Below are positions 17,403-26,505 of a stretch of 51,545 nucleotides of DNA, in pieces. Each line of letters begins with the position of its first letter. Position 1 is the stretch's first letter. The notes beneath the pieces are model-generated. The model had not been told where the DNA came from and did no database searches. It worked only from the letters and a program-made list of their open reading frames with translations. Made by a program: the position numbers and the translations under genes. Source of the stretch: Gammaproteobacteria bacterium (GTDB lineage: Bacteria > Pseudomonadota > Gammaproteobacteria > Thiohalomonadales > Thiohalomonadaceae); contig JAPHSX010000065.1 in the NCBI GenBank assembly GCA_026196575.1, positions 1-51,545 on the forward strand, given 5' to 3'.

Positions 17403-18098
17403 ATGGAACGGTATATCTTTCTGGGCGTGCTGCTCTTTACCCTGCTGGCGCTGGCCATTGGCATTATGGTGCCGGGCAACGGCAAACCGGAGGCGCCGCC
17501 AGAGGCGGTCTATCTGCCGTGGCAGGTTGACCTGACCGCCAGCGGATCCAGTCGTGTCCTCGGCCTGGAGCTGGGCCACAGCACCCTGGCCGAGGCACAG
17601 CAGCGCTTTCGCGCCCCCTATGAGGTGAGTCTCTTTGCGCATGACGGTGGGGAGCGGGTGGTGGAGGCCTATTTCGACAGCATCACACTGAACGGCCTGC
17701 GTGCCCGTGTGGTGTTGGTGATGGCACTCACCCCCGAGCAGCTGGATGGCCTCTATGGCCGCGGGGTGCGCATCGCCACCCTGGGTAGCGGCAGCCGCAA
17801 GGTGACCTTGGCCGATAGCGATCTGCAACAGCTCGCCGCGCTGCCGTTCACCAGCCTCACCTACATCCCCAAGTTAGACCTCAGTGCGGAGCTAATTGAG
17901 GCGCGCTTTGGCCTGCCCGCCGAGCGTGTTCGCGAGCGCCGTGACGAGGGTCGGGTGGAGCACTGGCTCTATCCACAACTGGGGCTCGATGTGGCGCTGC
18001 ATGAAAAGGGCAAGGAGGTGTTGCAGTATGTGCCGCCGGCGCATTTCGAACGGCTGCGCCGGCCACTGCTCGAACAGGGAGCATTGCTGGCACACTAG
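17403..18098 (+). CDS. Unknown membrane-anchored protein convergent with the cco operon
   Basis: 231 residues. One N-terminal membrane anchor (about residues 4-23, IFLGVLLFTLLALAIGIMVPG) is followed by a soluble domain facing the periplasm. Within it, LPWQVDLTASGSSRVLGLELGHSTLAEAQQRF begins a domain with alternating strands and helices. Sequence near residues 165-190 (LDLSAELIEARFGLPAERV) and LYPQLGLDVALHEKGKEVLQYV suggest a repeated lipoprotein-like beta unit. I cannot assign a family. It overlaps ccoS by four bases, tail to tail, without a terminator between them. Confidence 0.72.
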   Translation: MERYIFLGVLLFTLLALAIGIMVPGNGKPEAPPEAVYLPWQVDLTASGSSRVLGLELGHSTLAEAQQRFRAPYEVSLFAHDGGERVVEAYFDSITLNGLRARVVLVMALTPEQLDGLYGRGVRIATLGSGSRKVTLADSDLQQLAALPFTSLTYIPKLDLSAELIEARFGLPAERVRERRDEGRVEHWLYPQLGLDVALHEKGKEVLQYVPPAHFERLRRPLLEQGALLAH

Positions 18099-18313
18099 TC
18101 GCCGCCATCGCCATCATCCTCGGCATCGGGCCAGTTGCGCCGGTCACCCCGCTTTTCACCCCCCATCATCTCATCGTCCTCGTCGAGCAGGATGCGGTGG
18201 GCATCGCCCTCCAGGTCGTCGTACTGGCCCCGTTTTATCGCCCAAATGAGAATGCCGACCAGGATCAGGCCGATAAGGATCATGCCGGGAATGAGGCGGT
18301 AGATAACTTCCAC
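18095..18313 (-). CDS. ccoS: cbb3 oxidase maturation protein CcoS
   Basis: 72 residues. One membrane helix (residues about 8-26, LIPGMILIGLILVGILIWAIKRGQYDDLEGDAHRI) precedes the motif GQYDDLEGDAHRILLDED that typifies CcoS/FixS, then an acidic low-complexity tail. CcoS is required for heme and copper incorporation into CcoN. Last gene of the cco operon, 52 bases after ccoI. Confidence 0.93.
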   Translation of the reverse strand: MEVIYRLIPGMILIGLILVGILIWAIKRGQYDDLEGDAHRILLDEDDEMMGGEKRGDRRNWPDAEDDGDGGD

Positions 18314-18365
18314 TGCGATACCGTTATGCGCTGGGCCAAAGAGGGCGAGGGGCGATTATAGGCGT

Positions 18366-20840
18366 TTAGCGCAAACCTTTGAACAGGGTGCGAATGCGCG
18401 CGGCGTTGCCGATCACCAGCAGCGAGCTGATGGGCATGGCTATGGCCGCCACCAGCGGGGTGATGAACGCCATCATCGCCAGCGGCACCATGATCGCGTT
18501 GTAGGCGAGCGAGAGGGTGATGTTCTGGCGGATGGTGCGCAGGGTGCGGCGCGAGAGGGCGGTGGCCAGGCGCACCTTGTCGAGTTCGTCACCCATCAGC
18601 ACGATGTCGGCGCTCTCCATCGAGACATCGGTGCCGGAACCCAGTGCGATGCCGACGTTGGCGCGCATCAGCGCCGGGGCATCGTTGACCCCGTCACCGA
18701 CCATCGCCACCCACTCGCCGCGTGACTGCAGGGCGGCGATGGCCTGATCCTTGTCCTGCGGCAGCACCTCGGCGATCACCTCCATACCGCCCAGCTGGGC
18801 GGCGACGGCGGCGGCGACCCGGCGCCGGTCGCCGCTGAGCAGGGTCATGCGAATGCCCGCAGCGCGCAGTTGCTGCACCAGCCGGGGGGCATCGGGGCGC
18901 AGCTGATCGGCAATCGCCAGGATTGCCACATGCTCACCATCGACCGCCATGTGCACCACGGTGGCGGCGCCCTCCTCCAGCTGCCACGCCTCCTCACGCA
19001 GCCCCTCGTCAATCTCCGTCTTGTGTTGCCGCAACCAGTGGAGGGTGCCAAGCAGGATGAAGCGACCCTCGACCACCCCCTGCACGCCGTACCCAAGCTG
19101 ACTCTCGAAGGCCTCGGGGGTAATGTCGCTGAGGGGAAGCCCCTGCTCCCGCGCCGCCTCCACAATGGCCCGCGCGATACTGTGTTCGGAGTAGTGCTCG
19201 ACACTGGCGGCCTGGCGCAGCAGCTCCTCCGCCCGCGCGGGTTCGCGCGCACTCAGCTGCTGCAGCTGCATCTGGCCGCTGGTGAGAGTACCGGTCTTGT
19301 CGAACACCACATGGGTAACGTGCGAGAGCGTCTCCAGCACGGCGCCGTTCTTCACCAGGATGCCGTAACGGGCGGCCAGTCCGGTGGCGACGGCGATGGA
19401 CATCGGCGTGGCCAGGCCGAAGGCGCAGGGGCAGGTGATGATGAGCACCGAGGTGGCGGCCAGCAGTGCCAGCTCAAAATCGCCCCTCACCCACCAGAGA
19501 AAGGTGAGGGTGGCAAGCAGCAACGTCACCACCACAAACCACGGCACGATGCGGTCGGCCATGCACTGAATCGGTGCCCTGGAGGCTTGTGCCTCCTCCA
19601 CCAGGGCGATGATGTGCCCCAGCGAGGTGTTGCGCAGGGTGGCGGTAACGCGCAGGGTGAGGGCGCCGTGCAGGTTGACCGTGCCGGCGCAGACCGGCTC
19701 GCCCGCCCCCTTGCGCACCGGTTGCGACTCCCCGCTCAGCATACTCTCGTCGATCTCGCCCTGACCGCTAATCACCACACCGTCGACCGGCACCTTCTCG
19801 CCCCCCCTCACCAGCACCGTCTCTCCGGCCTTAACGCTGCGAATCGGCACCACCCTTTCGTCGTCCCCGACAAGCAGGGTGGCGACGCGCGGTTGCAGAT
19901 CGAGCAGGCGCTGGGTGGAGGCAACGGCCTGGCGTTTGGACATCGCCTCCAGATAGCGGCCGATGAGGATGACAAAGAGAAAATTGACCACGGTATCGAA
20001 GTAGACCTCGCCCGAGATGGCGGGGTTGAAGGTGACGTAGGTCGAGTAGAGATAGGTGGCGCTGGCGCCGATGGCGATCGGCAGATCCATGGTGAGGTGG
20101 CGGTGGCGCAGCCCGGCCCATGCCCCCTTGAGGAAGGGCGAGCCGGAGTAGAAGAGGGTCAGGGTGGCGAGGGCAAAGCCGATGCCGTGAAACAGGGGGC
20201 GGAACTGGCCGCCGTCGGCGGTATCGGCGCCGCTGTAGAGGGCAATGGAGATCCACATCAGATTCATCATCGCAAACCCCGCCACCGCCATGCGGAACAG
20301 CAGGGCGCGGTTCTGCTTTTTTATCGCCCCCTCGGCGCTCTCCGGGTCGAAGGGGGTGGCGGTGTAACCGATATCGGCAAGACGTTTGATGATGGTCGAG
20401 AGCTGCACCTGGCGGTTGTCCCAGCGCAGCAGCAACCGCTTGTTGGCGAGGTTGACCTGAGCGCGCAGGATGCCCGGCAGGGTGCCGAGACGACGCTCAA
20501 TGAGCCAGACACAGGCGGCGCAGTGGATCCCCTCGACCAGCAGGTTGATCTCACGCTCCGCGCCCAGCTCGCGGACAAACTCCTCCTGCACCGCATCGAG
20601 GTCGAACAGGGCGAGATCCCTGGGTGGTTCGGGGGGCGGTGCCAGCAGGGTGCCGTCGGGGGTGCGTTGGTAAAAACCGTCAAGACCGGCCTCGTAGATC
20701 GCGGCGCAGACCGACTGGCAACCAAGGCAGCAGAAGTGGCGTCTCTGGCCCTCGATCTGCTGCTGGAACTCCCCATGGGGCGGCAGCGGCAGACCACAGT
20801 GAAAACACCCTCCGCCATCGGCCGCTTGTTGCGTACTCAT
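18366..20840 (-). CDS. ccoI: Copper-transporting P1B-ATPase CcoI
   Basis: 824 residues from ATG 20840; a GTG codon directly before it is possible. An N-terminal Cys-rich metal-binding domain (CFHCGLPLP, CCLGCQSVC) is followed by a heavy-metal-associated domain with GIHCAACVW. Membrane segments include the CPC ion-binding motif (ITCPCAFGLATP). The phosphorylation motif DKTGTLTSG and the hinge GDGVNDAPAL are intact. CcoI (FixI) exports copper for assembly of the CuB centre of cbb3 oxidase. It lies between ccoH (17 bases upstream) and ccoS, as in most cco assembly operons. The RBS is not obvious, so coupling with ccoH is likely. Confidence 0.95.
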   Translation of the reverse strand: MSTQQAADGGGCFHCGLPLPPHGEFQQQIEGQRRHFCCLGCQSVCAAIYEAGLDGFYQRTPDGTLLAPPPEPPRDLALFDLDAVQEEFVRELGAEREINLLVEGIHCAACVWLIERRLGTLPGILRAQVNLANKRLLLRWDNRQVQLSTIIKRLADIGYTATPFDPESAEGAIKKQNRALLFRMAVAGFAMMNLMWISIALYSGADTADGGQFRPLFHGIGFALATLTLFYSGSPFLKGAWAGLRHRHLTMDLPIAIGASATYLYSTYVTFNPAISGEVYFDTVVNFLFVILIGRYLEAMSKRQAVASTQRLLDLQPRVATLLVGDDERVVPIRSVKAGETVLVRGGEKVPVDGVVISGQGEIDESMLSGESQPVRKGAGEPVCAGTVNLHGALTLRVTATLRNTSLGHIIALVEEAQASRAPIQCMADRIVPWFVVVTLLLATLTFLWWVRGDFELALLAATSVLIITCPCAFGLATPMSIAVATGLAARYGILVKNGAVLETLSHVTHVVFDKTGTLTSGQMQLQQLSAREPARAEELLRQAASVEHYSEHSIARAIVEAAREQGLPLSDITPEAFESQLGYGVQGVVEGRFILLGTLHWLRQHKTEIDEGLREEAWQLEEGAATVVHMAVDGEHVAILAIADQLRPDAPRLVQQLRAAGIRMTLLSGDRRRVAAAVAAQLGGMEVIAEVLPQDKDQAIAALQSRGEWVAMVGDGVNDAPALMRANVGIALGSGTDVSMESADIVLMGDELDKVRLATALSRRTLRTIRQNITLSLAYNAIMVPLAMMAFITPLVAAIAMPISSLLVIGNAARIRTLFKGLR

Positions 20841-20857
20841 CACCGTGACGGAGTGGA

Positions 20858-21364
20858 TTATCGGGCGGCCACGCTGATGCGCCGCGCCGTCTGCAGCTGC
20901 TCCTCACCCTGCACCACCTCCAGCTGCAGCTCCCACACCCCTTTTAGTGCCAGCGGCAGCTTCGCCTGAAACACCCCCTGACCGATGCGCTCCAGTGCGG
21001 CCGTGAAGTCGGCGGCGGCATCCGAGGGACGATAGGCGTGCAGGGTGACCTGCGCATCCCTGAGCGGGTTGCCGAGGCGATCGGTAACCGAGACGCTGAA
21101 GGTGGCTGGGACGCCGACGGTGATGGTCTCTGGAACCTGCAGGGCGATATTCCAGCCGAGGCGGTGGCGCGCCTCCATCTTCTGCTGAAAATTCTTTTCG
21201 TGGTCGCGCCCCTTCTCGTAATAGCCCTCATCGACCAATCCGGGAGTGGTATTGAAGGCGGTGACGATGAAGGCGACATTGACACCGATCACGGTCACGA
21301 GGATACCGAGCCAGCCCAGCACCCAGGGGTTGCGCAGGGCCTCTTTATTGTCTTGCGAAATCAT
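20858..21364 (-). CDS. ccoH: cbb3 oxidase assembly protein CcoH (FixH)
   Basis: 168 residues from ATG 21364 with AGG upstream; an in-frame start at 21406 would overlap ccoG. One N-terminal membrane helix (about residues 14-38, VLGWLGILVTVIGVNVAFIV) leads into the conserved NTTPGLVDEGYYEKGRDHEKN. A periplasmic beta-sandwich with RLGNPLRDAQVTLHAYRP follows. CcoH is a stable part of cbb3 assembly intermediates, close to CcoP. Placed between ccoG and ccoI. Confidence 0.93.
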   Translation of the reverse strand: MISQDNKEALRNPWVLGWLGILVTVIGVNVAFIVTAFNTTPGLVDEGYYEKGRDHEKNFQQKMEARHRLGWNIALQVPETITVGVPATFSVSVTDRLGNPLRDAQVTLHAYRPSDAAADFTAALERIGQGVFQAKLPLALKGVWELQLEVVQGEEQLQTARRISVAAR

Positions 21365-21402
21365 GGCGTTACCTGTCGGTTTTGCAGTGGGGAAAGTGGG
21401 CA

Positions 21403-22821
21403 TCACGGCTGGCTGAAGAAGGCGCTGTCGTAACTTGCCGACTCCTCCGGGTTGTCGACATTTTGCACCGTAAAGGTGAGGGGCAGGCGGCTGGCGTCAA
21501 GGTTGCTGCTCGCCACCTTGATGTAGATGATGCGCGAGGTGAGTCTGCCCGACTTCAGGGTGAGGAGCCGCTCGCCATCCACCAGCTCCAGCCCCGGCGG
21601 GCCGCTGGCGCTGATGCGGGCCTCGATGTCGTGATCGAGTTTGTTGAGGATCTTCAAGTCATATTTGTTCTGAATTGTGCCATCGCTCATCTGCACGAAG
21701 AGCGGCGCGCGCGAGTGGATCACCTTGAGCTCCAGCGTGCCGAGGTGGGTCAGCCCGTAATAGATGCCGGCCACCGAGAGGAGCAGGATCGCCAGGTAGA
21801 TGAGAATGCGCGGACGCTTGAGCAGCGGGATGTGCGGCACCCCCTGCAACGCATCCAGTGAGCTGTAGCGGATCAGGCCGCGCGGCTTGTTGATGCGGCT
21901 CATCACCGAGTCGCAGGCGTCGAGACAGAGGCCACAGGTGATGCACCCCTCCTGCTGCCCCTCGCGAATATCGATGCCGGTGGGGCAGACGGCGATGCAC
22001 TGGTTGCACTCGATGCAGTCACCGGTTCCCGTCACCGCCTCGCCCTTTTTCAGGCGGGCGCGCGGCTCGCCACGGTTGAAGTCGTAGGCGGGGACGATGG
22101 TCTCGGCGTCCATCATCACCCCCTGAATACGGGCGTAGGGACAGAGCCAGAAGCAGACCTGTTCACGCATAAATCCGCCAAACAGGTAGGTAAAGATGGC
22201 GAAGGTGGCCACCGTGCCCCAGGCAATGGGGGCGGCATCCAGCGCGAAATAACTGCGCCACATCTCGTAGGCATCACCAAACCAGAGGGTAAAGGTAATG
22301 CCGGTAAGGATGCCGATGGCGATCCAGAGGGCATGCTTGACCCCCTTGATCAGCAGCTTGCGCCCGTCCCAGGGGGCCTTGTCCAGTTTGTGGCGCTGCG
22401 CCGGACTCCCCTCCAGCCGCTCCTCGATGAGGGTGAAGATGTCGGTCCACACCGTTTGAAAACAGAAATAGCCGCAAAAGACGCGGCCGGCAACCGAGGT
22501 GACCACGGCGAGCAGGATGGCAAAGAAGAGCAGCACCAGCGAGAGCATCCAGACATCCTGCGGCAGGATGGTGATATCGAAGATCTGAAATTTGCGCTGG
22601 GGGATGTCGAGGATGATCGCCTGGCGCTCGCCCCAGCGCAGGTAGGGACCAAGGAAGAAGATGAGCCAGACCGAGGCGGTGAACCACTTCAGCCGGCGAA
22701 AGCGTCCCGGCATCCGTTTGGCGTGAATGGTCTTCTCACCGGTATTGATATGCCAGTGACCCTGCTCATCATAGAGCGCGTCTATCTGTGTCGCGCCGGG
22801 GGACCCGGTGTCGTTCGACAT
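21403..22821 (-). CDS. ccoG: cbb3 oxidase accessory ferredoxin-like protein CcoG (RdxA)
   Basis: 472 residues. Several membrane helices (LKWFTASVWLIFFLGPYLRW; five to six in all) include the Cys-containing FCGYFCFQTVW and CFWLCPYARIQGVM. Two 4Fe-4S motifs, CIECNQCIAVCPTG and CITCGLCLDACDS, lie around residues 270-310, and a C-terminal periplasmic immunoglobulin-like domain follows. CcoG is reported as a cupric reductase supplying Cu(I) for cbb3 assembly. It is 14 bases downstream of the small 37-residue gene. Confidence 0.95.
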   Translation of the reverse strand: MSNDTGSPGATQIDALYDEQGHWHINTGEKTIHAKRMPGRFRRLKWFTASVWLIFFLGPYLRWGERQAIILDIPQRKFQIFDITILPQDVWMLSLVLLFFAILLAVVTSVAGRVFCGYFCFQTVWTDIFTLIEERLEGSPAQRHKLDKAPWDGRKLLIKGVKHALWIAIGILTGITFTLWFGDAYEMWRSYFALDAAPIAWGTVATFAIFTYLFGGFMREQVCFWLCPYARIQGVMMDAETIVPAYDFNRGEPRARLKKGEAVTGTGDCIECNQCIAVCPTGIDIREGQQEGCITCGLCLDACDSVMSRINKPRGLIRYSSLDALQGVPHIPLLKRPRILIYLAILLLSVAGIYYGLTHLGTLELKVIHSRAPLFVQMSDGTIQNKYDLKILNKLDHDIEARISASGPPGLELVDGERLLTLKSGRLTSRIIYIKVASSNLDASRLPLTFTVQNVDNPEESASYDSAFFSQP

Positions 22822-22835
22822 GGCGGCGATGGTGG

Positions 22836-22949
22836 TTACTCTTTGGAGTGGGTGGTGTTAATCAACCGCATCACCCGAACACCAATGACGATCACCACCA
22901 CCAGTGAACCGACAACGGCCAGAATGGAACCAATAGCTACCGCATCCAT
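22836..22949 (-). CDS. 37-residue single-helix membrane protein inside the cco operon
   Basis: Short gene between ccoP and ccoG. The ATG at 22949 is preceded by AAGGGG seven bases upstream; another ATG lies just before it at 22952. The product is one membrane helix (about residues 4-26, VAIGSILAVVGSLVVVIVIG) with a basic tail VRVMRLINTTHSKE. ccoQ is present elsewhere in the operon, so this is an additional subunit-like peptide. In size and topology it recalls CcoM, the small helix found in the Pseudomonas stutzeri cbb3 structure, but I cannot claim homology from so short a sequence. Gaps are 64 bases to ccoP and 14 to ccoG. Confidence 0.72.
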   Translation of the reverse strand: MDAVAIGSILAVVGSLVVVIVIGVRVMRLINTTHSKE

Positions 22950-23013
22950 CATATAACCCCTTGTGCTTGGCGGGCCGTCGACAGCGCGGACGGCCCAGAC
23001 CGGTTGCTGATTT

Positions 23014-23865
23014 CTACTGCCCACCGCCCAGCTTGTGGACGTAGACGGCAAGTTTGCGGATCTCGGTATCGCTGAGCTTGCCGCCACCAAACTGCGGCAT
23101 TACCGCATTGCGGCTCTGGCTGTTACCGGGAACATTCACACCATGCTGTATGGTGTGTTTCACGCTCTCACGCTGATCCGCCGCGACAAAGCGCCAGATA
23201 GGGTCGGTCAGGTTGGCCGCCCCCAGGGCGTGCATCCCCTTGCCGTCGGTGCCGTGACAGGCGGCACACCCCTTGCCTTCTGGCGGGAAACCGAAGAGCG
23301 GCTCGCTGGCGGGGTTGCCAGCAATAATGGCATCGGCCAGACGGTTCAACTCCGCCTCACTCAGCGGGTGGGCGGGCATCATGCCGTTTCGCCCGGTGGT
23401 GATGCTCTGTTCGATGGCCTGAATGGTGCCGCCATAGAGCCAGTCATTGTCATTCAGCACCGGGTAACCCTGATTGCCCTGACCCTCGATACCGTGACAG
23501 GCGGCGCAGTTGTCACCAAACAGCACCTTGGCGGATCGTTGCACATAGTCGGCAAGGTTGTCATCGGCCAGGATGGCGGCGGCGGACATCTCCTGCAACG
23601 GCCTTTCAAACTCGGCACGCTTCTCCTCGATTACCGCCAGGTCCTCCTTGTACTCCTTGATGGAGGTCCAGTCCAACAGCCCCTTGGTGTGGCTGCTGAC
23701 CAGCGGAATCGCCGGGTAGATAATGACATAGACAACCACCAGGGCGAGGCTGGCGTAGAAGCCGAGCATCCACCACCTTGGCGGCTGGTTGGTCAGCTCG
23801 CGCAGGGTGTCGTCCCACACATGCCCGGTATCCGGGGCGCTATACGGATTCTGTTTGTCACTCAT
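23014..23865 (-). CDS. ccoP: cbb3 oxidase diheme cytochrome c subunit CcoP
   Basis: 283 residues. The N-terminal HVWDDTLRELTNQPPRWWM is the typical CcoP start, followed by one membrane helix (about 32-55). Two cytochrome c domains carry CAACH motifs (CAACHGIEGQG and CAACHGTDGKG), each with a downstream Met ligand (MMPAHPLSE; VMPQFGGG). CcoP passes electrons from cytochrome c to CcoO/CcoN. Start overlaps the ccoQ stop as ATGA. Confidence 0.97.
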   Translation of the reverse strand: MSDKQNPYSAPDTGHVWDDTLRELTNQPPRWWMLGFYASLALVVVYVIIYPAIPLVSSHTKGLLDWTSIKEYKEDLAVIEEKRAEFERPLQEMSAAAILADDNLADYVQRSAKVLFGDNCAACHGIEGQGNQGYPVLNDNDWLYGGTIQAIEQSITTGRNGMMPAHPLSEAELNRLADAIIAGNPASEPLFGFPPEGKGCAACHGTDGKGMHALGAANLTDPIWRFVAADQRESVKHTIQHGVNVPGNSQSRNAVMPQFGGGKLSDTEIRKLAVYVHKLGGGQ

Positions 23866-24071
23866 GTTCTCTTCTCCGTTTCGATCTTGTCGTCGTCAGC
23901 GAATGGCAGATGGCGCTGCGATTCGAGTCTCTCTCTGTTCTTCGGATGGAATGCATAGACGTAGGCCCAGATCATCAGACAGAAGATGCCCAGCGTGACG
24001 ATGGTGCCTATCCAGTCGGCCAGCGTCATCGCCGCCCAATCGGTCTGAAAATATTCCCGCAGGCCGGCCAT
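23862..24071 (-). CDS. ccoQ: cbb3 oxidase small subunit CcoQ
   Basis: 69 residues. One membrane helix (about residues 20-40, WIGTIVTLGIFCLMIWAYVY), then the CcoQ-typical tail FHPKNRERLESQRHLPFADDD. CcoQ stabilises the complex, especially the CcoP interaction. Its ATG overlaps the ccoO stop (TAATG) and its stop overlaps the ccoP start, so the three genes are translationally coupled. The longer reading frame upstream is antisense-like noise inside ccoO. Confidence 0.92.
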   Translation of the reverse strand: MAGLREYFQTDWAAMTLADWIGTIVTLGIFCLMIWAYVYAFHPKNRERLESQRHLPFADDDKIETEKRT

Positions 24072-24781
24072 TAGTTGCGGTAATCCTTGTCCTCGAACCT
24101 GACCATGGTTCCCAGCACCTGCAGATAGGCGATCATCGCCTCCATCTCGCTCTTGCCCTGCACCTCGGCGTAGCCACTGGCGAAATCCTCCTCGCGGTAG
24201 GGCACACCCACCATCTGCATCGCGCGCATCATCTTTTTCACCTGCGCGGGGTCGAGGGTCGCCTTTTCCAGCCAGGGGTAGTTGGGCATTACCGACTCCG
24301 CGACCACCGAGCGCGGCGCCTTCAGGTGACGCCGGTGCCAGTCGTCCGAGTACTTGCCGCCGACACGGGCCAGATCGGGGCCGGTACGCTTGGAGCCCCA
24401 CTGGAAGGGGTGGTCGTACATCGACTCGGAGGCGAGGCTGTAGTGGCCATAGCGCTCCTTCTCATCACGGAACGGACGAATCATCTGCGAGTGGCAGGTG
24501 TAGCACCCCTCGCGCAGATAGATCTCGCGCCCCGCCAGTTCCAGCGCGGTGTAGGGGCGCACCCCGTCGCCCGCCTTCCAGTCGGCCAGGGTCGCCCCCT
24601 CCGGCCGATCCCAGACGATCTCGGGGTGCTGGTTGTGCTCCATCGTCTCATCCAGATAGAACAGCGGGATGATCTCCACTGCCCCCGGGATAGCGACCAA
24701 TATGGCCAGCATGACAAGCATGACGAAGACATTGCGTTCGGTCTTGTCCTGCAGCTTGGTGGAATGAATTTGATCAGCCAT
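24071..24781 (-). CDS. ccoO: cbb3 oxidase monoheme cytochrome c subunit CcoO
   Basis: 236 residues from ATG 24781 ([11 protein letters not shown]). One N-terminal membrane helix (about 16-38). The heme c motif [15 protein letters not shown] sits around residues 90-105, and [18 protein letters not shown] and MPNYPWL are conserved CcoO blocks with the Met ligand in the latter. CcoO is the middle electron carrier. 25 bases after ccoN. Confidence 0.97.
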   Translation of the reverse strand: MADQIHSTKLQDKTERNVFVMLVMLAILVAIPGAVEIIPLFYLDETMEHNQHPEIVWDRPEGATLADWKAGDGVRPYTALELAGREIYLREGCYTCHSQMIRPFRDEKERYGHYSLASESMYDHPFQWGSKRTGPDLARVGGKYSDDWHRRHLKAPRSVVAESVMPNYPWLEKATLDPAQVKKMMRAMQMVGVPYREEDFASGYAEVQGKSEMEAMIAYLQVLGTMVRFEDKDYRN

Positions 24782-24806
24782 GGTGTGTAATCCTCTCCTT
24801 TGCGGC

Positions 24807-26228
24807 TCAGGCGGTGGCAACGGCGGCGCTAACACGCCGACCGGCTGCCTGACGAATGGTCATTACCACGTTGTAGAGCATGATGGCGCCACCCAGCCAG
24901 AAGATCATGCCGCCGATGGCGCGCATCGCGTAGTAGGGGTGCATCTCGTAAACCGACTCGGCGAAGGTGTAGAGCAGCACGCCGTTGTCGTCATACATGC
25001 GCCACATCATCCCCTGCATGATGCCGGAGACCCACATCGCGGTGATGTAGACCACGGTGCCGATGGTGGCCAGCCAGAAGTGGGTGTTGACCAGCTTGGG
25101 CGAGTAGATGCGCGTATCCCACAGCTTCTCCACCATATGGTAGATGGCGCCGGAGGCGACCATCGCCACCCAGCCGAGGGCGCCTGAGTGGACATGGCCC
25201 ACAGTCCAGTCGGTGTAGTGAGAGAGGGCATTAACGGTCTTCGCCGACATCACCGGACCTTCGAAGGTGGACATGGCGTAGAAGGCCAGGGACATGATGA
25301 GAAAACGCAGGATATAGTCGTCGCGCAGTTTGTCCCAGGCACCGGAGAGGGTCATCATGCCGTTAATCGCACCGCCCCAGGAGGGAATGATCATCGCCAG
25401 CGAGACAGCGGCGCCAAGCGAGCCGGTCCAGTCGGGCAGCGCGGTGTACTGCAGGTGGTGCGCCCCCAGCCAGACATAACCGAACATCAGCGCCCAGAAG
25501 TGAATCACCGAGAGGCGGTAGGAGAAGATCGGACGGTTGGCCTGCTTCGGCACGAAGTAGTACATGATGCCGAGGAAGCCGGCGGTGAGATAGAAGCCTA
25601 CCGCGTTGTGGCCCCACCACCACTGAATCATCGCATCCTGCACCCCGGAGAAGACGGAGTAGGAGTCCCACAGACCCACCGGAATGGCCAGGGAGTTGAC
25701 CACATGCAGGTAGGTGATCATCACCATCATCCCCATGAAGAACCAGTTCGACACATAGATGTGGCTGGTCTTGCGGGTGGCCACGGTCATCACAAAGTTC
25801 ACCGTATAGGCGATCCAGACCAGGGCGATGGCAATGTCGAGCGGCCACTCCAGCTCGGCGTACTCCTTGCCGGAGGTGAGCCCCAGCGGCAAGGTGATCA
25901 CGGCGCCGACGATAATGAGGTTCCAGCCCCAGAAGGTGAACCACGCCAGCTTGTCACTCCACAGGCGGACACCGCAGGTGCGCTGCACCGAGTAGAAGGC
26001 GGTGGCCATCAGCACGCAACCCCCAAAGGCGAAGATCACCGCATTGGTGTGCAGGGGACGCAGGCGGCCAAAACTGAGCTCGGCCAGGTCAAAGTTTAGA
26101 ACCGGCCAGGCCAGCTCCGATGCAATGTAGACACCCAGCAGGGTACCCACAACCAGATAGACGACCGCCATCACGGTGAACCACCGCACGACGTCGAAGC
26201 TGTACCTCTCTACTTGTGTCGTTGCCAC
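24807..26228 (-). CDS. ccoN: cbb3 oxidase catalytic subunit CcoN
   Basis: 473 residues from GTG 26228, with AAGGAG eight bases upstream; the open frame extends further upstream but has no RBS. Twelve membrane helices. Heme and CuB ligands can be placed: [12 protein letters not shown] (low-spin heme b), [25 protein letters not shown] (CuB His and the cross-linked Tyr typical of the C family), [13 protein letters not shown] (CuB His pair) and [12 protein letters not shown] (heme b3 and heme b His). It reduces O2 to water with high affinity. First gene of ccoNOQP-x-GHIS under an FNR-type promoter. Confidence 0.97.
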   Translation of the reverse strand: MATTQVERYSFDVVRWFTVMAVVYLVVGTLLGVYIASELAWPVLNFDLAELSFGRLRPLHTNAVIFAFGGCVLMATAFYSVQRTCGVRLWSDKLAWFTFWGWNLIIVGAVITLPLGLTSGKEYAELEWPLDIAIALVWIAYTVNFVMTVATRKTSHIYVSNWFFMGMMVMITYLHVVNSLAIPVGLWDSYSVFSGVQDAMIQWWWGHNAVGFYLTAGFLGIMYYFVPKQANRPIFSYRLSVIHFWALMFGYVWLGAHHLQYTALPDWTGSLGAAVSLAMIIPSWGGAINGMMTLSGAWDKLRDDYILRFLIMSLAFYAMSTFEGPVMSAKTVNALSHYTDWTVGHVHSGALGWVAMVASGAIYHMVEKLWDTRIYSPKLVNTHFWLATIGTVVYITAMWVSGIMQGMMWRMYDDNGVLLYTFAESVYEMHPYYAMRAIGGMIFWLGGAIMLYNVVMTIRQAAGRRVSAAVATA

Positions 26229-26500
26229 GAGTAGTCTCCTTTTTGTTATGACAAAACTGTAAGGGCCATATCTGCACGGATGGCGCCAAGAGATGCAACA
26301 GGGACGACACCATCGCGGCCTTCGCTCACCAGCACCGCCCGCTGCGCCCCGCAAAGCAGGGCATCTTGCTGAGATGCCTGTCGATAAAAGAGTCTAGCCA
26401 CTCTGCACGACTCCGCAGCGGCCAAGAGTGGTGGAGCCCCTCTCAACCCGCCTCCTCCCTGGCCCGGCCCATCAGATCCAATCCGACGGCATGCCCGACA
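26229..26500 (-). other. Long untranslated leader of the cco operon
   Basis: If transcription starts at about 26500 (see promoter), 272 bases precede the ccoN GTG. There is a hairpin at 26360-26378 (GGCATCT with AGATGCC, TGCTG loop) and otherwise no recognised riboswitch. A 111-codon frame on the same strand (26246-26581) has no RBS and begins upstream of the start site, so it is not counted as a gene. Confidence 0.45.
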
Positions 26501-26505
26501 ACCAC

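Noticed and set aside
18870-20969. Long open frame (699 codons) on the plus strand opposite ccoI
   Set aside because: It is the antisense of a clear P-type ATPase with all motifs intact; the length reflects GC-rich codon structure. No RBS or domain supports it.
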